From assembly GCF_001424305.1 (NCBI RefSeq), contig NZ_LMPD01000006.1, forward strand, positions 633,566 through 688,994: a stretch of DNA of 55,429 bases, written 5' to 3'. Positions 34,816 to 44,354 of this stretch are shown here, in pieces. The translations under genes were made by a program, and so were the position numbers. Below the pieces are notes generated by a model. The model had not been told where the DNA came from. It ran no database searches and worked only from the letters and a program-made list of their open reading frames with translations. The DNA is from Pedobacter sp. Leaf176. Its GTDB lineage: Bacteria; Bacteroidota; Bacteroidia; Sphingobacteriales; Sphingobacteriaceae. Positions within the stretch are counted from its first letter, which is position 1; each line of letters begins with the position of its first letter.

Positions 34816-35190
34816 TTGCTTATGAATTATGACCTGAGCAATTTGCGTATTAACGATATTACTTTTGATTCTGATTACCAGGAAGACGATGAATACTTCT
34901 TTATTGGCTGGGATGCTTTGCCGAATAGAATTGCGATTTACAAATCTAGCGGAAAAATTGTTTCTTATTATCCTGAAGGTGATAGAATTGATTTTCTGTG
35001 TGCTGAGAATTCAGAGCAGTTTTTAGACGCTATTTATGAAATAATGAAATTTTCAAAAGATAAAATAATTCATCTTTATCCTGAAGAAGAAAGGGATGAA
35101 CGAGCAAGGCGTGTCGCTTACATTGCTGCATTAAAAGCAGGTGGAGCAGAATATGAAGACTACTATAAGTCTATCTTATGGATTGAATGA
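34816..35190 (+). CDS. SUKH/SMI1-KNR4-like protein, probably N-terminally shortened
   Basis: A 124-aa frame beginning with TTG at 34816 or ATG at 34822 and ending at 35190. The segment FFIGWDALPNRIAIYKSSGKIVSYYPEGDRIDFLCAENSEQFLDAI resembles the beta-strand and helix end of the SUKH superfamily, which includes immunity proteins of polymorphic toxins. Upstream the same frame stays open to a TAG near 34750 (coding QEYNVVETDNKNHDNE..), suggesting that the normal N-terminus has been lost. It may be a second decayed immunity gene or a functional short one. No toxin gene is in the window. Confidence 0.5.
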   Translation: MLMNYDLSNLRINDITFDSDYQEDDEYFFIGWDALPNRIAIYKSSGKIVSYYPEGDRIDFLCAENSEQFLDAIYEIMKFSKDKIIHLYPEEERDERARRVAYIAALKAGGAEYEDYYKSILWIE

Positions 35191-35791
35191 TGTATGTTAA
35201 ACAATAGAATCCATCTGTTCAACAATGTTTTTAAAGGCATTTAGAAGGTAAGATAAAGCAGGATTTTTTAAATCCTGCCAATCACTTTTGTAACTTAGGT
35301 ACTTACATATGGATTAGAAATCCACCAGGCAAACCTTCCGATGCCTGGGATAAATAGTCATCATATAATTTTGGCAATGCTTCAGCATTCAAATGGATTT
35401 ATCATCAGCACCTTCTTAAGCTATAGCTCGAATTAGTTGCTGCTCGCAGTATCGCCGGGGCCAACACGGTTGAGCCTCTCTGAATAACCAAGCTTGCATT
35501 ACGATTAAACCATATAAAACGAGAATGCATATGCAGAAAAAAATAAACACGAATTATAAATCTTAAAACAAAGTAGAAGGCTTACACCATACGGGGGGTG
35601 GCAAAACTGCATTAGTTATTTATTTAAGCCCATAACACAAGATAAAAAGTAAACAAGACCAGCCTATTTTTCGAATTTATTTTATATTTACGCCATATTT
35701 ATTTTCTTAAACATCAGGTTCAAATTAAACATTAATTGAATTTGTTTAACGCCTGATTAGCAATATCTAATCTTCACCCGAACAGCCTATT
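35191..35791. other. Gene-free region before the hybrid kinase
   Basis: About 600 bp with no reading frame of note. It contains a 9-bp hairpin GCAGGATTT-TTT-AAATCCTGC at 35258-35278 and otherwise AT-rich DNA leading into the sensor kinase gene. Confidence 0.5.
35258..35278. repeat. Perfect 9-bp inverted repeat
   Basis: GCAGGATTT and AAATCCTGC separated by TTT (35258-35266 and 35270-35278). It sits about 70 bp after the SUKH-like gene and may act as its terminator, though no clear T-run follows on either strand. Confidence 0.4.
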
Positions 35792-38161
35792 TTGAGACGA
35801 CTATCTATCTTTTTGCTTTTATTGCTCTGTTTACCAACCGCTAAGGCTCAATATCAACTCCGTGAAGGTAATTTACCTGAAGAGCTATCCATACTTAATC
35901 ATGCACGGATACTGAATACCGGCTCAAAAATAGTTACACTAAATGAAATCGTAAGCGGCAGCGAAAGCCTGTCTTTCAAAAAGTTAAGTGGCACATTGGG
36001 TAATCTCGGCTTCACGGGCGACAACTACTGGCTTACATTTCAATTAAAAAACACGACTAAAGAAAACTTAACTTATTACTTACAAACAGCAGAACCTGTA
36101 ACCAATCAGGTAAATCTCTATTTAATTGACAAGGGAAACAAAATCGAATCTCAAAAAAGTGGCGATGATTTACCCTTTTCAGGGCGTAGCGTAAAAGACA
36201 GGCAAACGCTTTTTAAAATCGTTCTGGAGCCAGGTGAAATGAAAAACGCATTTATAGACATTAAAAACGACGGCCAGGAGAATAGCCTGCCGCTGTTGCT
36301 TATCAGCCAGCAAAGGCTCCTGGAACGCAATGCTGGTGAGTTATTAATGATGGGCATTTTTTACGGCATACTTGCTGTAATCGCTACCACTTATCTGTTT
36401 TTTTACTTCGCCATGAAGGATATATCCTTCCTGTATTACTCGCTTTATGTGGTTTCCGTGGGCCTGTGTCAATTTGCCCTTGATGGTTTTTACCATCAGT
36501 ACATTGGTACCGGAAATTCCTGGCTCAGCCTTCATGCAGTTATTATTTTCGCTATCCTTTGTAGTTTTTTCTTTGGAAAATACAGCCAGAATTTCCTGGA
36601 AATGAAACGTAAGAACCAAAGAATTAACAAACTATTTGCCCCCATTTATGTATCTTTAGGTCTATTGCTTGCAGGAATTATTGTATATCCTCCCCTGTTA
36701 AAATATGCCTATCCAAGTATAAATGTCATCATACTCTTCGGGTTGCTTATCATTTCCCTTTCCATTAGCATAATTTTTTACAAAAAACAACCTATAGATT
36801 TATTCTATACTACGGGTATCGTAATTTTGCTTGTAACCATCGTTATAAGCGTAGCAATGCGGTTTGGTGTTACCGCTGAAGGATTTTCCATAAGCTTTAT
36901 AACGAAGGTTGGTATCGGCTTAGAAATCATTTTCCTGTCGCTCTCTCTGGCAAATCGAATTCGAATGCTCCGAAATAACAAAGACGAACTTCAAATCCTC
37001 GCACTACAAAAGGCAGAAGAAATGAGCGAATTAAAATCTTATTTTCTTTCTAATATGAGTCATGAGCTGAGAACCCCTTTAAATGCAATTCTGGGTCTTG
37101 CTGCAATCATGGAAAAAGAAAGTAACGACCCCAGGGTACTTGCAAATTGCGAAGTAATCCGATACGCATCGCATGGTTTAATTTCTTCGGTAAATGACAT
37201 TATCGACTTCTCAAAAGTTGAAAAAGGCGAGTTGAAACTCGAAAAAATAGATTTTAACCCCGTTCATATTTTAAATAAACTTTCCCTAAGTGCAGAAAAA
37301 CAATGTAAAGATAAAGGTCTCACTTTTAAGCTGATACAATCAATGAATGAAGACCTTGTTTTGATTGGCGATCCGGTCAGGTTTGAGCAAATCATTCACA
37401 ATGTACTTGGTAATGCCATAAAATTTACCGCTCATGGGAATGTAACCATGGAAGCCAAATCCGCAATAGCACAAAATCTATTAACCCTGCAGCTTACCAT
37501 AAAAGATACAGGCATTGGTATCCCCAAAGAGAAGCTCGGTAGTATTTTTAGCTTATTTTCTCAAAACAGATCCGATAATAAAAGAACGCACGGGGGCTTC
37601 GGCATAGGCCTGAGTATTGTTAAAGTTTTAATTGATTTGCACCAGGGCAAAATAAATATTGAAAGCGCTGTCGATGTGGGTACCAGCTGCGACATCAAAC
37701 TAACGTATCCAATTCAGGAAACAATCGAGAAAACAATTAATCTGTATCCGGAAGATGAATACAATCTTTTAGGAAAACACATTCTGGTTGCTGAAGATAA
37801 TACAATGAATCAAATGATTATCCAGATGATGCTTGAAGACTGGAAGAATACAAGGGTAAGTTTGGCCAATGATGGTGCAGAGTGCCTGAAAATACTGAAG
37901 GATGATGATAGCATCGATTTAGTTCTAATGGACCTGCAAATGCCGGTGATGGATGGTTACGAAGCCATTGCGGCCATTAGAAATGATTTAACCGGAATTA
38001 ATAAAACAAATATTCCAATTATCGTTATCACTGCTGATACCACTACAGATACCAAAGACCGTATTTTTAGCATTGGCGCCGACGATTACATGAGTAAGCC
38101 GATTGAAGAAGAAATGATGTATCAAAAACTAACTGCTGTATTATCGCGCAGGATAAATTAA
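35792..38161 (+). CDS. Hybrid sensor histidine kinase/response regulator with 7TM-DISM domain
   Basis: A 789-aa membrane protein. Signal peptide (1-20), extracytoplasmic 7TMR-DISM sensing domain (about 25-180, NYWLTFQLKNTTKENLTYYL), seven membrane helices (about 185-395), then HisKA with phospho-histidine H424 in NMSHELRTPLNAIL, HATPase_c with the motifs IIHNVLGNAIKF, DTGIGIP and GGFGIGLSI, and a C-terminal receiver domain with E668/D669, phosphoacceptor D714 (LVLMDLQMPVMDG) and the conserved lysine in MSKP. The start appears to be the TTG at 35792, because the signal peptide begins there and no ATG precedes it in frame. The signal is unknown, and no cognate output gene is adjacent. Confidence 0.9.
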   Translation: MRRLSIFLLLLLCLPTAKAQYQLREGNLPEELSILNHARILNTGSKIVTLNEIVSGSESLSFKKLSGTLGNLGFTGDNYWLTFQLKNTTKENLTYYLQTAEPVTNQVNLYLIDKGNKIESQKSGDDLPFSGRSVKDRQTLFKIVLEPGEMKNAFIDIKNDGQENSLPLLLISQQRLLERNAGELLMMGIFYGILAVIATTYLFFYFAMKDISFLYYSLYVVSVGLCQFALDGFYHQYIGTGNSWLSLHAVIIFAILCSFFFGKYSQNFLEMKRKNQRINKLFAPIYVSLGLLLAGIIVYPPLLKYAYPSINVIILFGLLIISLSISIIFYKKQPIDLFYTTGIVILLVTIVISVAMRFGVTAEGFSISFITKVGIGLEIIFLSLSLANRIRMLRNNKDELQILALQKAEEMSELKSYFLSNMSHELRTPLNAILGLAAIMEKESNDPRVLANCEVIRYASHGLISSVNDIIDFSKVEKGELKLEKIDFNPVHILNKLSLSAEKQCKDKGLTFKLIQSMNEDLVLIGDPVRFEQIIHNVLGNAIKFTAHGNVTMEAKSAIAQNLLTLQLTIKDTGIGIPKEKLGSIFSLFSQNRSDNKRTHGGFGIGLSIVKVLIDLHQGKINIESAVDVGTSCDIKLTYPIQETIEKTINLYPEDEYNLLGKHILVAEDNTMNQMIIQMMLEDWKNTRVSLANDGAECLKILKDDDSIDLVLMDLQMPVMDGYEAIAAIRNDLTGINKTNIPIIVITADTTTDTKDRIFSIGADDYMSKPIEEEMMYQKLTAVLSRRIN

Positions 38162-38339
38162 AATGTTGAAGTACTTTGCCTTTTATATTGGTACGAGTTA
38201 AAAACTCGCACCAGCACAACTCAATGAATTGAAATCCGCTCGGACTAGCCGGGGCATACAAAAGTAGTTTGTGATACATAACCAATAACCTATAAATAAT
38301 TTAGAAGCTTATTTAAATTTTATTAATAAAATGCAGGAA

Positions 38340-38372
38340 AGTTCCGAAAACCCAATTCGGGCTTTCGGAACT
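38340..38372 (-). terminator. Hairpin terminator of the exported hypothetical gene
   Basis: Perfect 10-bp stem AGTTCCGAAA/TTTCGGAACT (38340-38349 with 38363-38372) with a short inner CCC/GGG pairing. On the minus strand it follows the stop codon at 38379 by 6 bp and is trailed by T-rich sequence. Confidence 0.7.
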
Positions 38373-38378
38373 ACTTGA

Positions 38379-38888
38379 TTAATTAAGTTTAATACTGTTT
38401 AGCAAATCATTTAGTATTTGATTGGCCTGGGCTGCATCTTGTTGTTTAAAGGCAATGCAACCTCTTACGCCGTGCTTATCTTTTGACTCTGAAATAAAAT
38501 AAAAATAGTTTTCGTTACCACGATTTGCGGTCTTCACAAAAAATTGTTGGTATTTATATTTTTTGATTTTTCCTTTCACTTCGATTTTCTTAAGGAGATC
38601 AGACTCGGGATGACCCAACTCTCCTTCCATTACATGTTCTAAAGTGACACCAGCAAGACTTTCATAATCTTCAAAACCAACCAGGATGTTTGAAACCTGA
38701 TATGAATTTTTGAAACGAGTGGGTACACCAACTAACTTAAAATTGTCTTTTGCAAAAGTTTTATTATGTGTCACCGAAGTGGCTACCAAATTTTTCGGTT
38801 TTATAAACGTAGCAGTTTTCTTTACGGGTTCTTGAGCATTCAATACGCTGGAAACTGCGATTAATAATGTGATTAGTGTTGTTTTCAT
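38379..38888 (-). CDS. Exported hypothetical protein
   Basis: A 169-aa protein with a signal peptide (MKTTLITLLIAVSSVLNAQ, cut near residue 19). No motif I recognise; there are many lysines and a central part with LKKIEVKGKIKKYKYQQFFVKTANRGNENYFYFISESKDKHGVRGCIAF, suggesting a beta-rich periplasmic domain. A terminator follows. It is next to a truncated gene fragment on the same strand, upstream. Confidence 0.65.
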   Translation of the reverse strand: MKTTLITLLIAVSSVLNAQEPVKKTATFIKPKNLVATSVTHNKTFAKDNFKLVGVPTRFKNSYQVSNILVGFEDYESLAGVTLEHVMEGELGHPESDLLKKIEVKGKIKKYKYQQFFVKTANRGNENYFYFISESKDKHGVRGCIAFKQQDAAQANQILNDLLNSIKLN

Positions 38889-38915
38889 AGGTTTAATCTT
38901 GACATGGTTTGAGTT

Positions 38916-39197
38916 CTACGCATTATTTTGATTTAATTTCAACGGCATGTATTCATCCGAGCTTGGGTCCGCCTTGTATAAATTTAGAAATGCACCAAAT
39001 TTAAGCAAAAAGCTTACTCCAGGTGCTACATTGCCACCGCCACCTAGTTGTAGGTAAGCAGCATTATAAGCGGCCAAAGTAGTATTACTAAAATTATTGT
39101 ATTCATTTAGGAAAGCTGGCCAATCCTTTACTGTTACGACGTAATTGCAGTTGGATGTTACAACATTAGTTGAAACATTATCTTTATAATAGTTCAC
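38916..39197 (-). pseudogene. Short ORF, probably the tail of a lost gene
   Basis: Ninety-three codons from a GTG at 39197; the frame stays open upstream to about 39237 (coding ..NLAAVQQSGIG) but contains no ATG. The encoded text (NCNYVVTVKDWPAFLNEYNNFSNTTLAAYNAAYLQLGGGGNVAPGVSFLLKFGAFLNLYKAD) reads like a real protein, ending in a charged tail. Missing a normal start and signal peptide, it looks like the 3' end of a broken gene. I do not recognise the family. Confidence 0.4.
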
Positions 39198-39403
39198 TCC
39201 AATCCCACTTTGCTGTACGGCCGCAAGATTTATTAGTTTTTTAAGTTAATCTTAATCTATAAGCATCATTGGATTTCAGAAATGTATAGATGATAATTTA
39301 CTTACTATTTAACCAAGTAGGTAGTAACAAGTTTTCTCAATGTGATTATGTCTTTCATAGGCTAATGATTACTTGGGATCAATTGGTATTGCGTTTTTAT
39401 AAA

Positions 39404-40405
39404 TCAATGATTAACCATTTTCATGGCACCTTCGCTGTACCGCTCACCAATTACTGGGTATTGTTTAATCAGCCCGTCAATCGCTACAAGATCGTTGCTG
39501 GTCAGGTTCACTTCGATTGCACCAACATTTTCTTCCAGGTAGTTTCTTTTCTTGGTTCCGGGAATCGGGATGACATCATCGCCCTGCGCCAATACCCAGG
39601 CCAAAGCAAGCTGGGCAGGTGTGCAGTTTTTTGTCTCTGCAAGCGCGGCAAATTCTGTAATCAACTTATTGTTGTTGGCTATATTTTCCGGTTGGTAGCG
39701 TGGCAGTGTTCTTCTGAAATCATCTTCAGCAAGAATGTTTACATCAAGGGTATTAGTGACCAAGCCCCTCGCCAAAGGAGAATAAGGAACAAGTGAAATC
39801 CCAAGTTCACGGGTAGTTTGCAATATCCCATTTTCCACATCCCTTGTCAGCAGTGAATATTCGCTTTGCAGCGCAGCAATTGGATGTACGGCATGCGCTT
39901 TTCTGATGGAAGCCGCTGAAGCTTCGCTGAGTCCAAGATAACGTACTTTACCTTCTTTAACCAGATCAGCCATTGCGCCCACCATATCCTCGATCGGGAT
40001 GTTCGGGTCAACCCGATGCGCATAGTACAGATCTATGGTGTCAATTTTCAACCGCTTTAGACTCTGTTCGACAGCTATTTTAATCCAGGCGGGAGAGCCA
40101 TCAAAATAGGTACCTAGGGCACTGCTTGGCCCTGCAATTCCATCCTTAAAACGGAATCCGAATTTAGTGGCGATGAATACCTTGTCGCGGTTAGGTACCA
40201 GTATTTTAGAGATGAGTTCCTCATTGGCGCCATTGGCATACATATCCGCCGTGTCCCAAAAGTTGATGCCCAGGTCAAGTGCTTTCTCCAATGTTGCTAA
40301 ACTTTCTTTGTCATTCGTAGGGCCATAAGCAAAGCTCATACCCATGCAACCCAGACCGAGCGCAGACAGCTGCTCGCCGGTTGTCCCAAGTTTTCTGTAT
40401 TTCAT
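39404..40405 (-). CDS. Aldo/keto reductase
   Basis: NADPH-dependent carbonyl reductase of 333 aa with the AKR fold. Catalytic tetrad: D51 and Y56 in DTADMY, K81 in IATKFG and H130 in YYAHRVD. The family segments GLGCMGMS near the N-terminus and QSEYSLLTRDVE, plus the coenzyme loop VIPIPGTKKRNYLEENV, are present. It is cytosolic; substrate not predictable. A minus-strand TACATTTG at 40426-40433 is a candidate -7 box. The AraC gene upstream on the same strand (stop at 40485) may regulate it, as such pairs are common. Confidence 0.9.
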   Translation of the reverse strand: MKYRKLGTTGEQLSALGLGCMGMSFAYGPTNDKESLATLEKALDLGINFWDTADMYANGANEELISKILVPNRDKVFIATKFGFRFKDGIAGPSSALGTYFDGSPAWIKIAVEQSLKRLKIDTIDLYYAHRVDPNIPIEDMVGAMADLVKEGKVRYLGLSEASAASIRKAHAVHPIAALQSEYSLLTRDVENGILQTTRELGISLVPYSPLARGLVTNTLDVNILAEDDFRRTLPRYQPENIANNNKLITEFAALAETKNCTPAQLALAWVLAQGDDVIPIPGTKKRNYLEENVGAIEVNLTSNDLVAIDGLIKQYPVIGERYSEGAMKMVNH

Positions 40406-40425
40406 TACTATTAGATTTTATGCCT

Positions 40426-40433
40426 CAAATGTA
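40426..40433 (-). promoter_or_regulatory. Candidate -7 promoter element TACATTTG
   Basis: TACATTTG on the minus strand matches TAnnTTTG, 21 bp before the aldo/keto reductase start, so the enzyme can be transcribed apart from the AraC gene. There is no clear -33 box. Confidence 0.35.
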
Positions 40434-40484
40434 GCTAGTGAGTCCATCACAGAATTATAGGCATCAAACAGATTTTTATAATAA

Positions 40485-41390
40485 TCAAACAGCCTTGCGT
40501 ATTTGAGTAGGTGCCGAACCGGTGTGCTTTTTAAAGAACAAAGTAAAGTAAGAAGGATATTCAAAGCCCAGGCTATAGGCGATATCGGAGATGTTCCAGT
40601 CGGTGTGCTGCAATAAAGCTTTGGCCTCTTTAATGATTCTGGCTGCAATATGAGCGGTAGTGGTCTTGCCGGTTACTTCCTTTACCGAGCGGTTTAGGTG
40701 GTTGATATGTACGGACAAAGCGGTGGCATAATCCGCGGGATTTTTAAGTTTAAGTACCAGTGCAGGGGAATCAATCGGAAACTGCCTTTCCAGCAACTCA
40801 AGAAATAGAGCCGAAACCCTTGAAGAGGCATTGGCATAAGTATGAAAATTTGTAGTCGGGCTATTTTTCATGGCCTCATGGATCAGCAGATGTAGATAGC
40901 TACGCAATACGTCATATTTGTGCGGGTAAACGGAGCACATCTCCGCCTGCATTTTTTGAAATATGGACGAAAGCTCGTGCAGTTGCTGCTCATCAGGAAA
41001 GAAGATTGGATTACAGCCGATCCTGAACAAAGGTGAATCTCGCAGGTTGTTGACCCGCTCACTGTGCTGAATGAAATCTTCAGTAAACAGGCAATACCAG
41101 CCTGACTGCTGCTCGGATTCTGCCTCCCAGGAATAAGGCACAATAGGATTAGAAAATAGCAGTGCCGGACGATCGATCTGTATCCACTTATCGGCATAAT
41201 AGATCTTGCCCTTGCCTATGATCAGCGACACCTTGTAGAAATCACGGCGGCTGTAAGGGCTTACAACGGCACAGGTCTCCCTGCTGAATACATTGATATG
41301 TCCAATACCCGCATTGTCTAGCGGTACATCGGTAGGTGCATGGCTGGGTAACCTGTTATAAAAATCGCTGACGCTCTCTGTTTGTTTCAC
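40485..41390 (-). CDS. AraC-family transcriptional regulator next to the aldo/keto reductase
   Basis: A 301-aa regulator with apparent GTG start at 41390. The N-terminal cupin-like sensing domain (about 35-160, RRDFYKVSLIIGKGKIYYADKW..PALLFSNPIVPYSWE) is followed by a C-terminal AraC HTH (about 205-300) with HINHLNRSVKEVTGKTTTAHIAARIIKEAKALLQHTDWNISDIAYSLGFEYPSYFTLFFKKHTG. It is paralogous to the regulator at 51568-52413: the segment QLFPI..LNR.VKEVTGK and the HTH match closely. It stands just before the reductase gene and may control it. Confidence 0.88.
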   Translation of the reverse strand: MKQTESVSDFYNRLPSHAPTDVPLDNAGIGHINVFSRETCAVVSPYSRRDFYKVSLIIGKGKIYYADKWIQIDRPALLFSNPIVPYSWEAESEQQSGWYCLFTEDFIQHSERVNNLRDSPLFRIGCNPIFFPDEQQLHELSSIFQKMQAEMCSVYPHKYDVLRSYLHLLIHEAMKNSPTTNFHTYANASSRVSALFLELLERQFPIDSPALVLKLKNPADYATALSVHINHLNRSVKEVTGKTTTAHIAARIIKEAKALLQHTDWNISDIAYSLGFEYPSYFTLFFKKHTGSAPTQIRKAV

Positions 41391-41711
41391 GCTGCTAATT
41401 TATAATAATCAAATAAAAATTCGACCAACGCAGCATCAATTTTGTTGCTGTGTCTCGTCCTGCATAGGTTTACAATCCTATTCAGGACGAGACAGTTCAA
41501 TAAATCCTATCAAGCCAATGGCTACTTTAGTTCCGAAACCTTAATTTTGAGACGCTTCTTTCAGTCACCAGACAAACTGCTCTTTATAATCCAGAATTAC
41601 AAAAATCAGAGGAGTATTCTCCACAAAACGCTTTCATCTCAAGAGAAAATAATTTTAGTCATCGCAAGTGCCATACTATTATTATCGGTACTGCATCCTC
41701 AATAGCTTTTA

Positions 41712-44354
41712 TCAACTTCCAAAGTTGCGCACCCTGAAAATCAGCGAAAACATAAAGTATCTTCCTAGCCTGTTCACCTGTCTGTCAACAATAACATTGT
41801 CAAAAACATCCCTTGAGATTCCAGCATTCTGATTGAACAAATCAAATCCTTCCACCCGCACTGCTGCAGCATTGTTTTTTAAAAACCTATATTCGGTATA
41901 AAGACGAAGCAGCGTCGGATTTCGAACCGATCCATTGTCATAGCCCATGTTAACCTGTTTGGTGAAATCATATCCTAAAGTTAGATCATCGAAGAGAAAA
42001 GTGCGTCCTTCCACACCATATTCAAGCCGCTTGGTTCTTCGTTCAGGAAATAAATCTGTCGAATAATGAGTGATATTTTGCGAATAAGAGGCTTCAGCTT
42101 CAAGGTTTACTACATTCTCTATATCTACGCGCAATTCCACTTCCTGGCGCCAGTTGAAGTTTTCCGCTTCAATTCTGGTATCATCTGTGAAGGAAATATT
42201 GTTATTAAGCTGACCTGAGCCGGAAAGCCCCAGACTCAGTTTTCTTCCCGGTAATAGCGGCTGGCTGATATCATAATCTCCCCGAAGGCTATAATAACCA
42301 TCCGTATTGATAAAGCTGGTTTGCTGATAAACGCTTCCTGGCAAACGCTTTTTGGTTGATACAATTCTATCATCAATACGCTCATACCGCAAATTCGCCA
42401 ACACCACTTTTCCTGCATTCCAGTCGGCCTGTTTATAATGCATATCTACTCCATGGATGAATTCGGGCAAGAGGTCAGGATTTCCCGTAACAATATTCTG
42501 TAGATCTGAGTTATCGCTGATGGGTTGTAATTGCAGAAAGCTAGGTTGGTTGCTCCTGCCTCGATAGTTAAGTTCTAAAGAGCGCTGCTGTGAAAATTTA
42601 TAACTAAATCGCATTGAAGGAATAAAGTTGAACGTCTGGTTCAAAGTACTTATATTTCTGCTCAAATTTTCTCCTTTGAGGGTAACAGGCTGAGCACTCA
42701 GTCCAATCGTATACTTTAATTTTTCTCCAACATGCCGAAAATTTAGGCCGAACCTATTGGTGGTAAACTGATAATCATATAAATTACTTAGATCAGCATT
42801 AAATATGGGCGCTCCTTGATTAATATCAAATACTTCGCGTGAGCTTTTGTTAGCAGAGTGGTTGTAGCTATAATTTATCTCAACAAAATCATGTTTACTT
42901 AGTGGCTCCATATAGGATGCACCGAAATTAAATTGCATGTTACTCCCAGCCTGCCCGTTATTCTGATTTTGAATGAGGGTATCTATGATGTTATTATCAA
43001 TATTGATATACCTGTTATTGATGGTCCTGCTGTTTTCATCATTCGAATAGGCAATATTGCTCCAGCCAGTAAGACTTCTACCATGCTTATTAAATTTGTG
43101 GTTATAAAAGATGTTGGTGCGAAGATTAATGCTTTCCCCATTGCTAAGAGATGAGCCTAACCGGTCGGTGGCTAGCGAATCCTGACTGGTAAGGGAAGTG
43201 CTGAAATTATTCCCGGAGTTTCGTTCGAATGAAAGATTGGGCGAAATTTTAAGATAGTTAGACGTATCGATTTTGTATTCCAGATTACCGCCAAGCGCGT
43301 GGCGGTTGTTCCTGGTCGTGTTATCACTTCTGGCGTCCTCAATGCGACTGGTTGCATTTAATAAGCTATCCTGTAAAAAACTTTGGGTAAAGGTGGAACT
43401 TATAGTCGAATTTTTGGTGTTATCAAAATTGTAACTTATATCTGCTGACAGCTTTTTGCTGAATTCATTCTTGTAATTCAATCCCAATTTATTTCGGGTG
43501 GTAATACCATCCCCGCCTCCTCCCCTTACGTTGGCATTTGCGAGGGTAGCATCAAGCGAAAGCTGACGCTCTCCTTTAATGCTATTTCCACGCAGATTGA
43601 GGTTATATCTTTCCAAATTTCCCACTCCTGCAGCAGCGCGCACGAAATAACCTTTCTTTTTATCCTCTTGAATCGTTAGGTTAAGCACTTTTTCAGGTTC
43701 GCCAGATTTAATACCAGTAAGACGCGCCTGATCTCCATAGTCATCTATGAACTGTAGGTTTTTAATGATATCTGCGGGCAGATTTTTAATGGCCGTGGCA
43801 ACATCAGTTCCGAAGAAGTCCTTACCATTTACCCGAATTTTAGTGACCGGAGTGCCCTGACTTGTTACGTTACCATCCTTATCAACCTCTATCCCAGGTA
43901 GTCTTTTAAGCATCTCATCAACACCGTCGCCTTCCCTTACAGGAAAAGCTCTTGCATTAAAACTAACGGTATCCTCAGAAATTTTAACGGGCGGAGTCCC
44001 GGAAATGACTACTGCATCCAAAGTATTTGACAAAGCCTTGAGTTCTATGAACGGGATTGATAGTTCTTTATCCCTTTTGAATTCAAATGAACCTTTGAAG
44101 GCGCTATATCCAATATAACCCGCAGAGAGCGTAAAGGGGTTTCCCGATCGGTTTCTGAAAAAAAAGTTTCCATCAGGATCGGTAGAAACCGCAGAACTGT
44201 CTTTGTTATCGTAAATTCTCACCACTGCCCCTGGCAACCCCACTCCTGAGGTATCCACTACTTTTCCTTTAACCGTAAAATCCTGTGCCATCACTTCTGT
44301 TTTCAACCCCATCAATAACGCCGCCAGCAAAACTGCCTGAAGTAATTTACCCAT
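41712..44354 (-). CDS. Outer-membrane beta-barrel receptor (TonB-dependent-like)
   Basis: About 880 aa from the ATG at 44354 (MGKLLQAVLLAALLMGLKTEVMAQ, a signal peptide); the frame extends to 44456 without need. A carboxypeptidase-regulatory-like domain (FTVKGKVVDTSGVGLPGAVVRIYD) is followed by the plug region (VSFNARAFPVREGDGVDEMLKRLPGIEVDKDGNVTSQGTPVTKIRVNGKDFFGTDV) and a large outer-membrane barrel of the OMP_b-brl_3 type, ending FSLIFRVRNFGS. No SusD partner is beside it, so it probably imports something else, or acts as a receptor. It is on its own transcript, with a long gene-free stretch upstream. Confidence 0.88.
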   Translation of the reverse strand: MGKLLQAVLLAALLMGLKTEVMAQDFTVKGKVVDTSGVGLPGAVVRIYDNKDSSAVSTDPDGNFFFRNRSGNPFTLSAGYIGYSAFKGSFEFKRDKELSIPFIELKALSNTLDAVVISGTPPVKISEDTVSFNARAFPVREGDGVDEMLKRLPGIEVDKDGNVTSQGTPVTKIRVNGKDFFGTDVATAIKNLPADIIKNLQFIDDYGDQARLTGIKSGEPEKVLNLTIQEDKKKGYFVRAAAGVGNLERYNLNLRGNSIKGERQLSLDATLANANVRGGGGDGITTRNKLGLNYKNEFSKKLSADISYNFDNTKNSTISSTFTQSFLQDSLLNATSRIEDARSDNTTRNNRHALGGNLEYKIDTSNYLKISPNLSFERNSGNNFSTSLTSQDSLATDRLGSSLSNGESINLRTNIFYNHKFNKHGRSLTGWSNIAYSNDENSRTINNRYINIDNNIIDTLIQNQNNGQAGSNMQFNFGASYMEPLSKHDFVEINYSYNHSANKSSREVFDINQGAPIFNADLSNLYDYQFTTNRFGLNFRHVGEKLKYTIGLSAQPVTLKGENLSRNISTLNQTFNFIPSMRFSYKFSQQRSLELNYRGRSNQPSFLQLQPISDNSDLQNIVTGNPDLLPEFIHGVDMHYKQADWNAGKVVLANLRYERIDDRIVSTKKRLPGSVYQQTSFINTDGYYSLRGDYDISQPLLPGRKLSLGLSGSGQLNNNISFTDDTRIEAENFNWRQEVELRVDIENVVNLEAEASYSQNITHYSTDLFPERRTKRLEYGVEGRTFLFDDLTLGYDFTKQVNMGYDNGSVRNPTLLRLYTEYRFLKNNAAAVRVEGFDLFNQNAGISRDVFDNVIVDRQVNRLGRYFMFSLIFRVRNFGS

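Noticed and set aside
38190..38212. Hairpin after the hybrid kinase gene as terminator
   Set aside because: The stem has an A-C mismatch in the middle and no T-run follows, so it is too weak to call.
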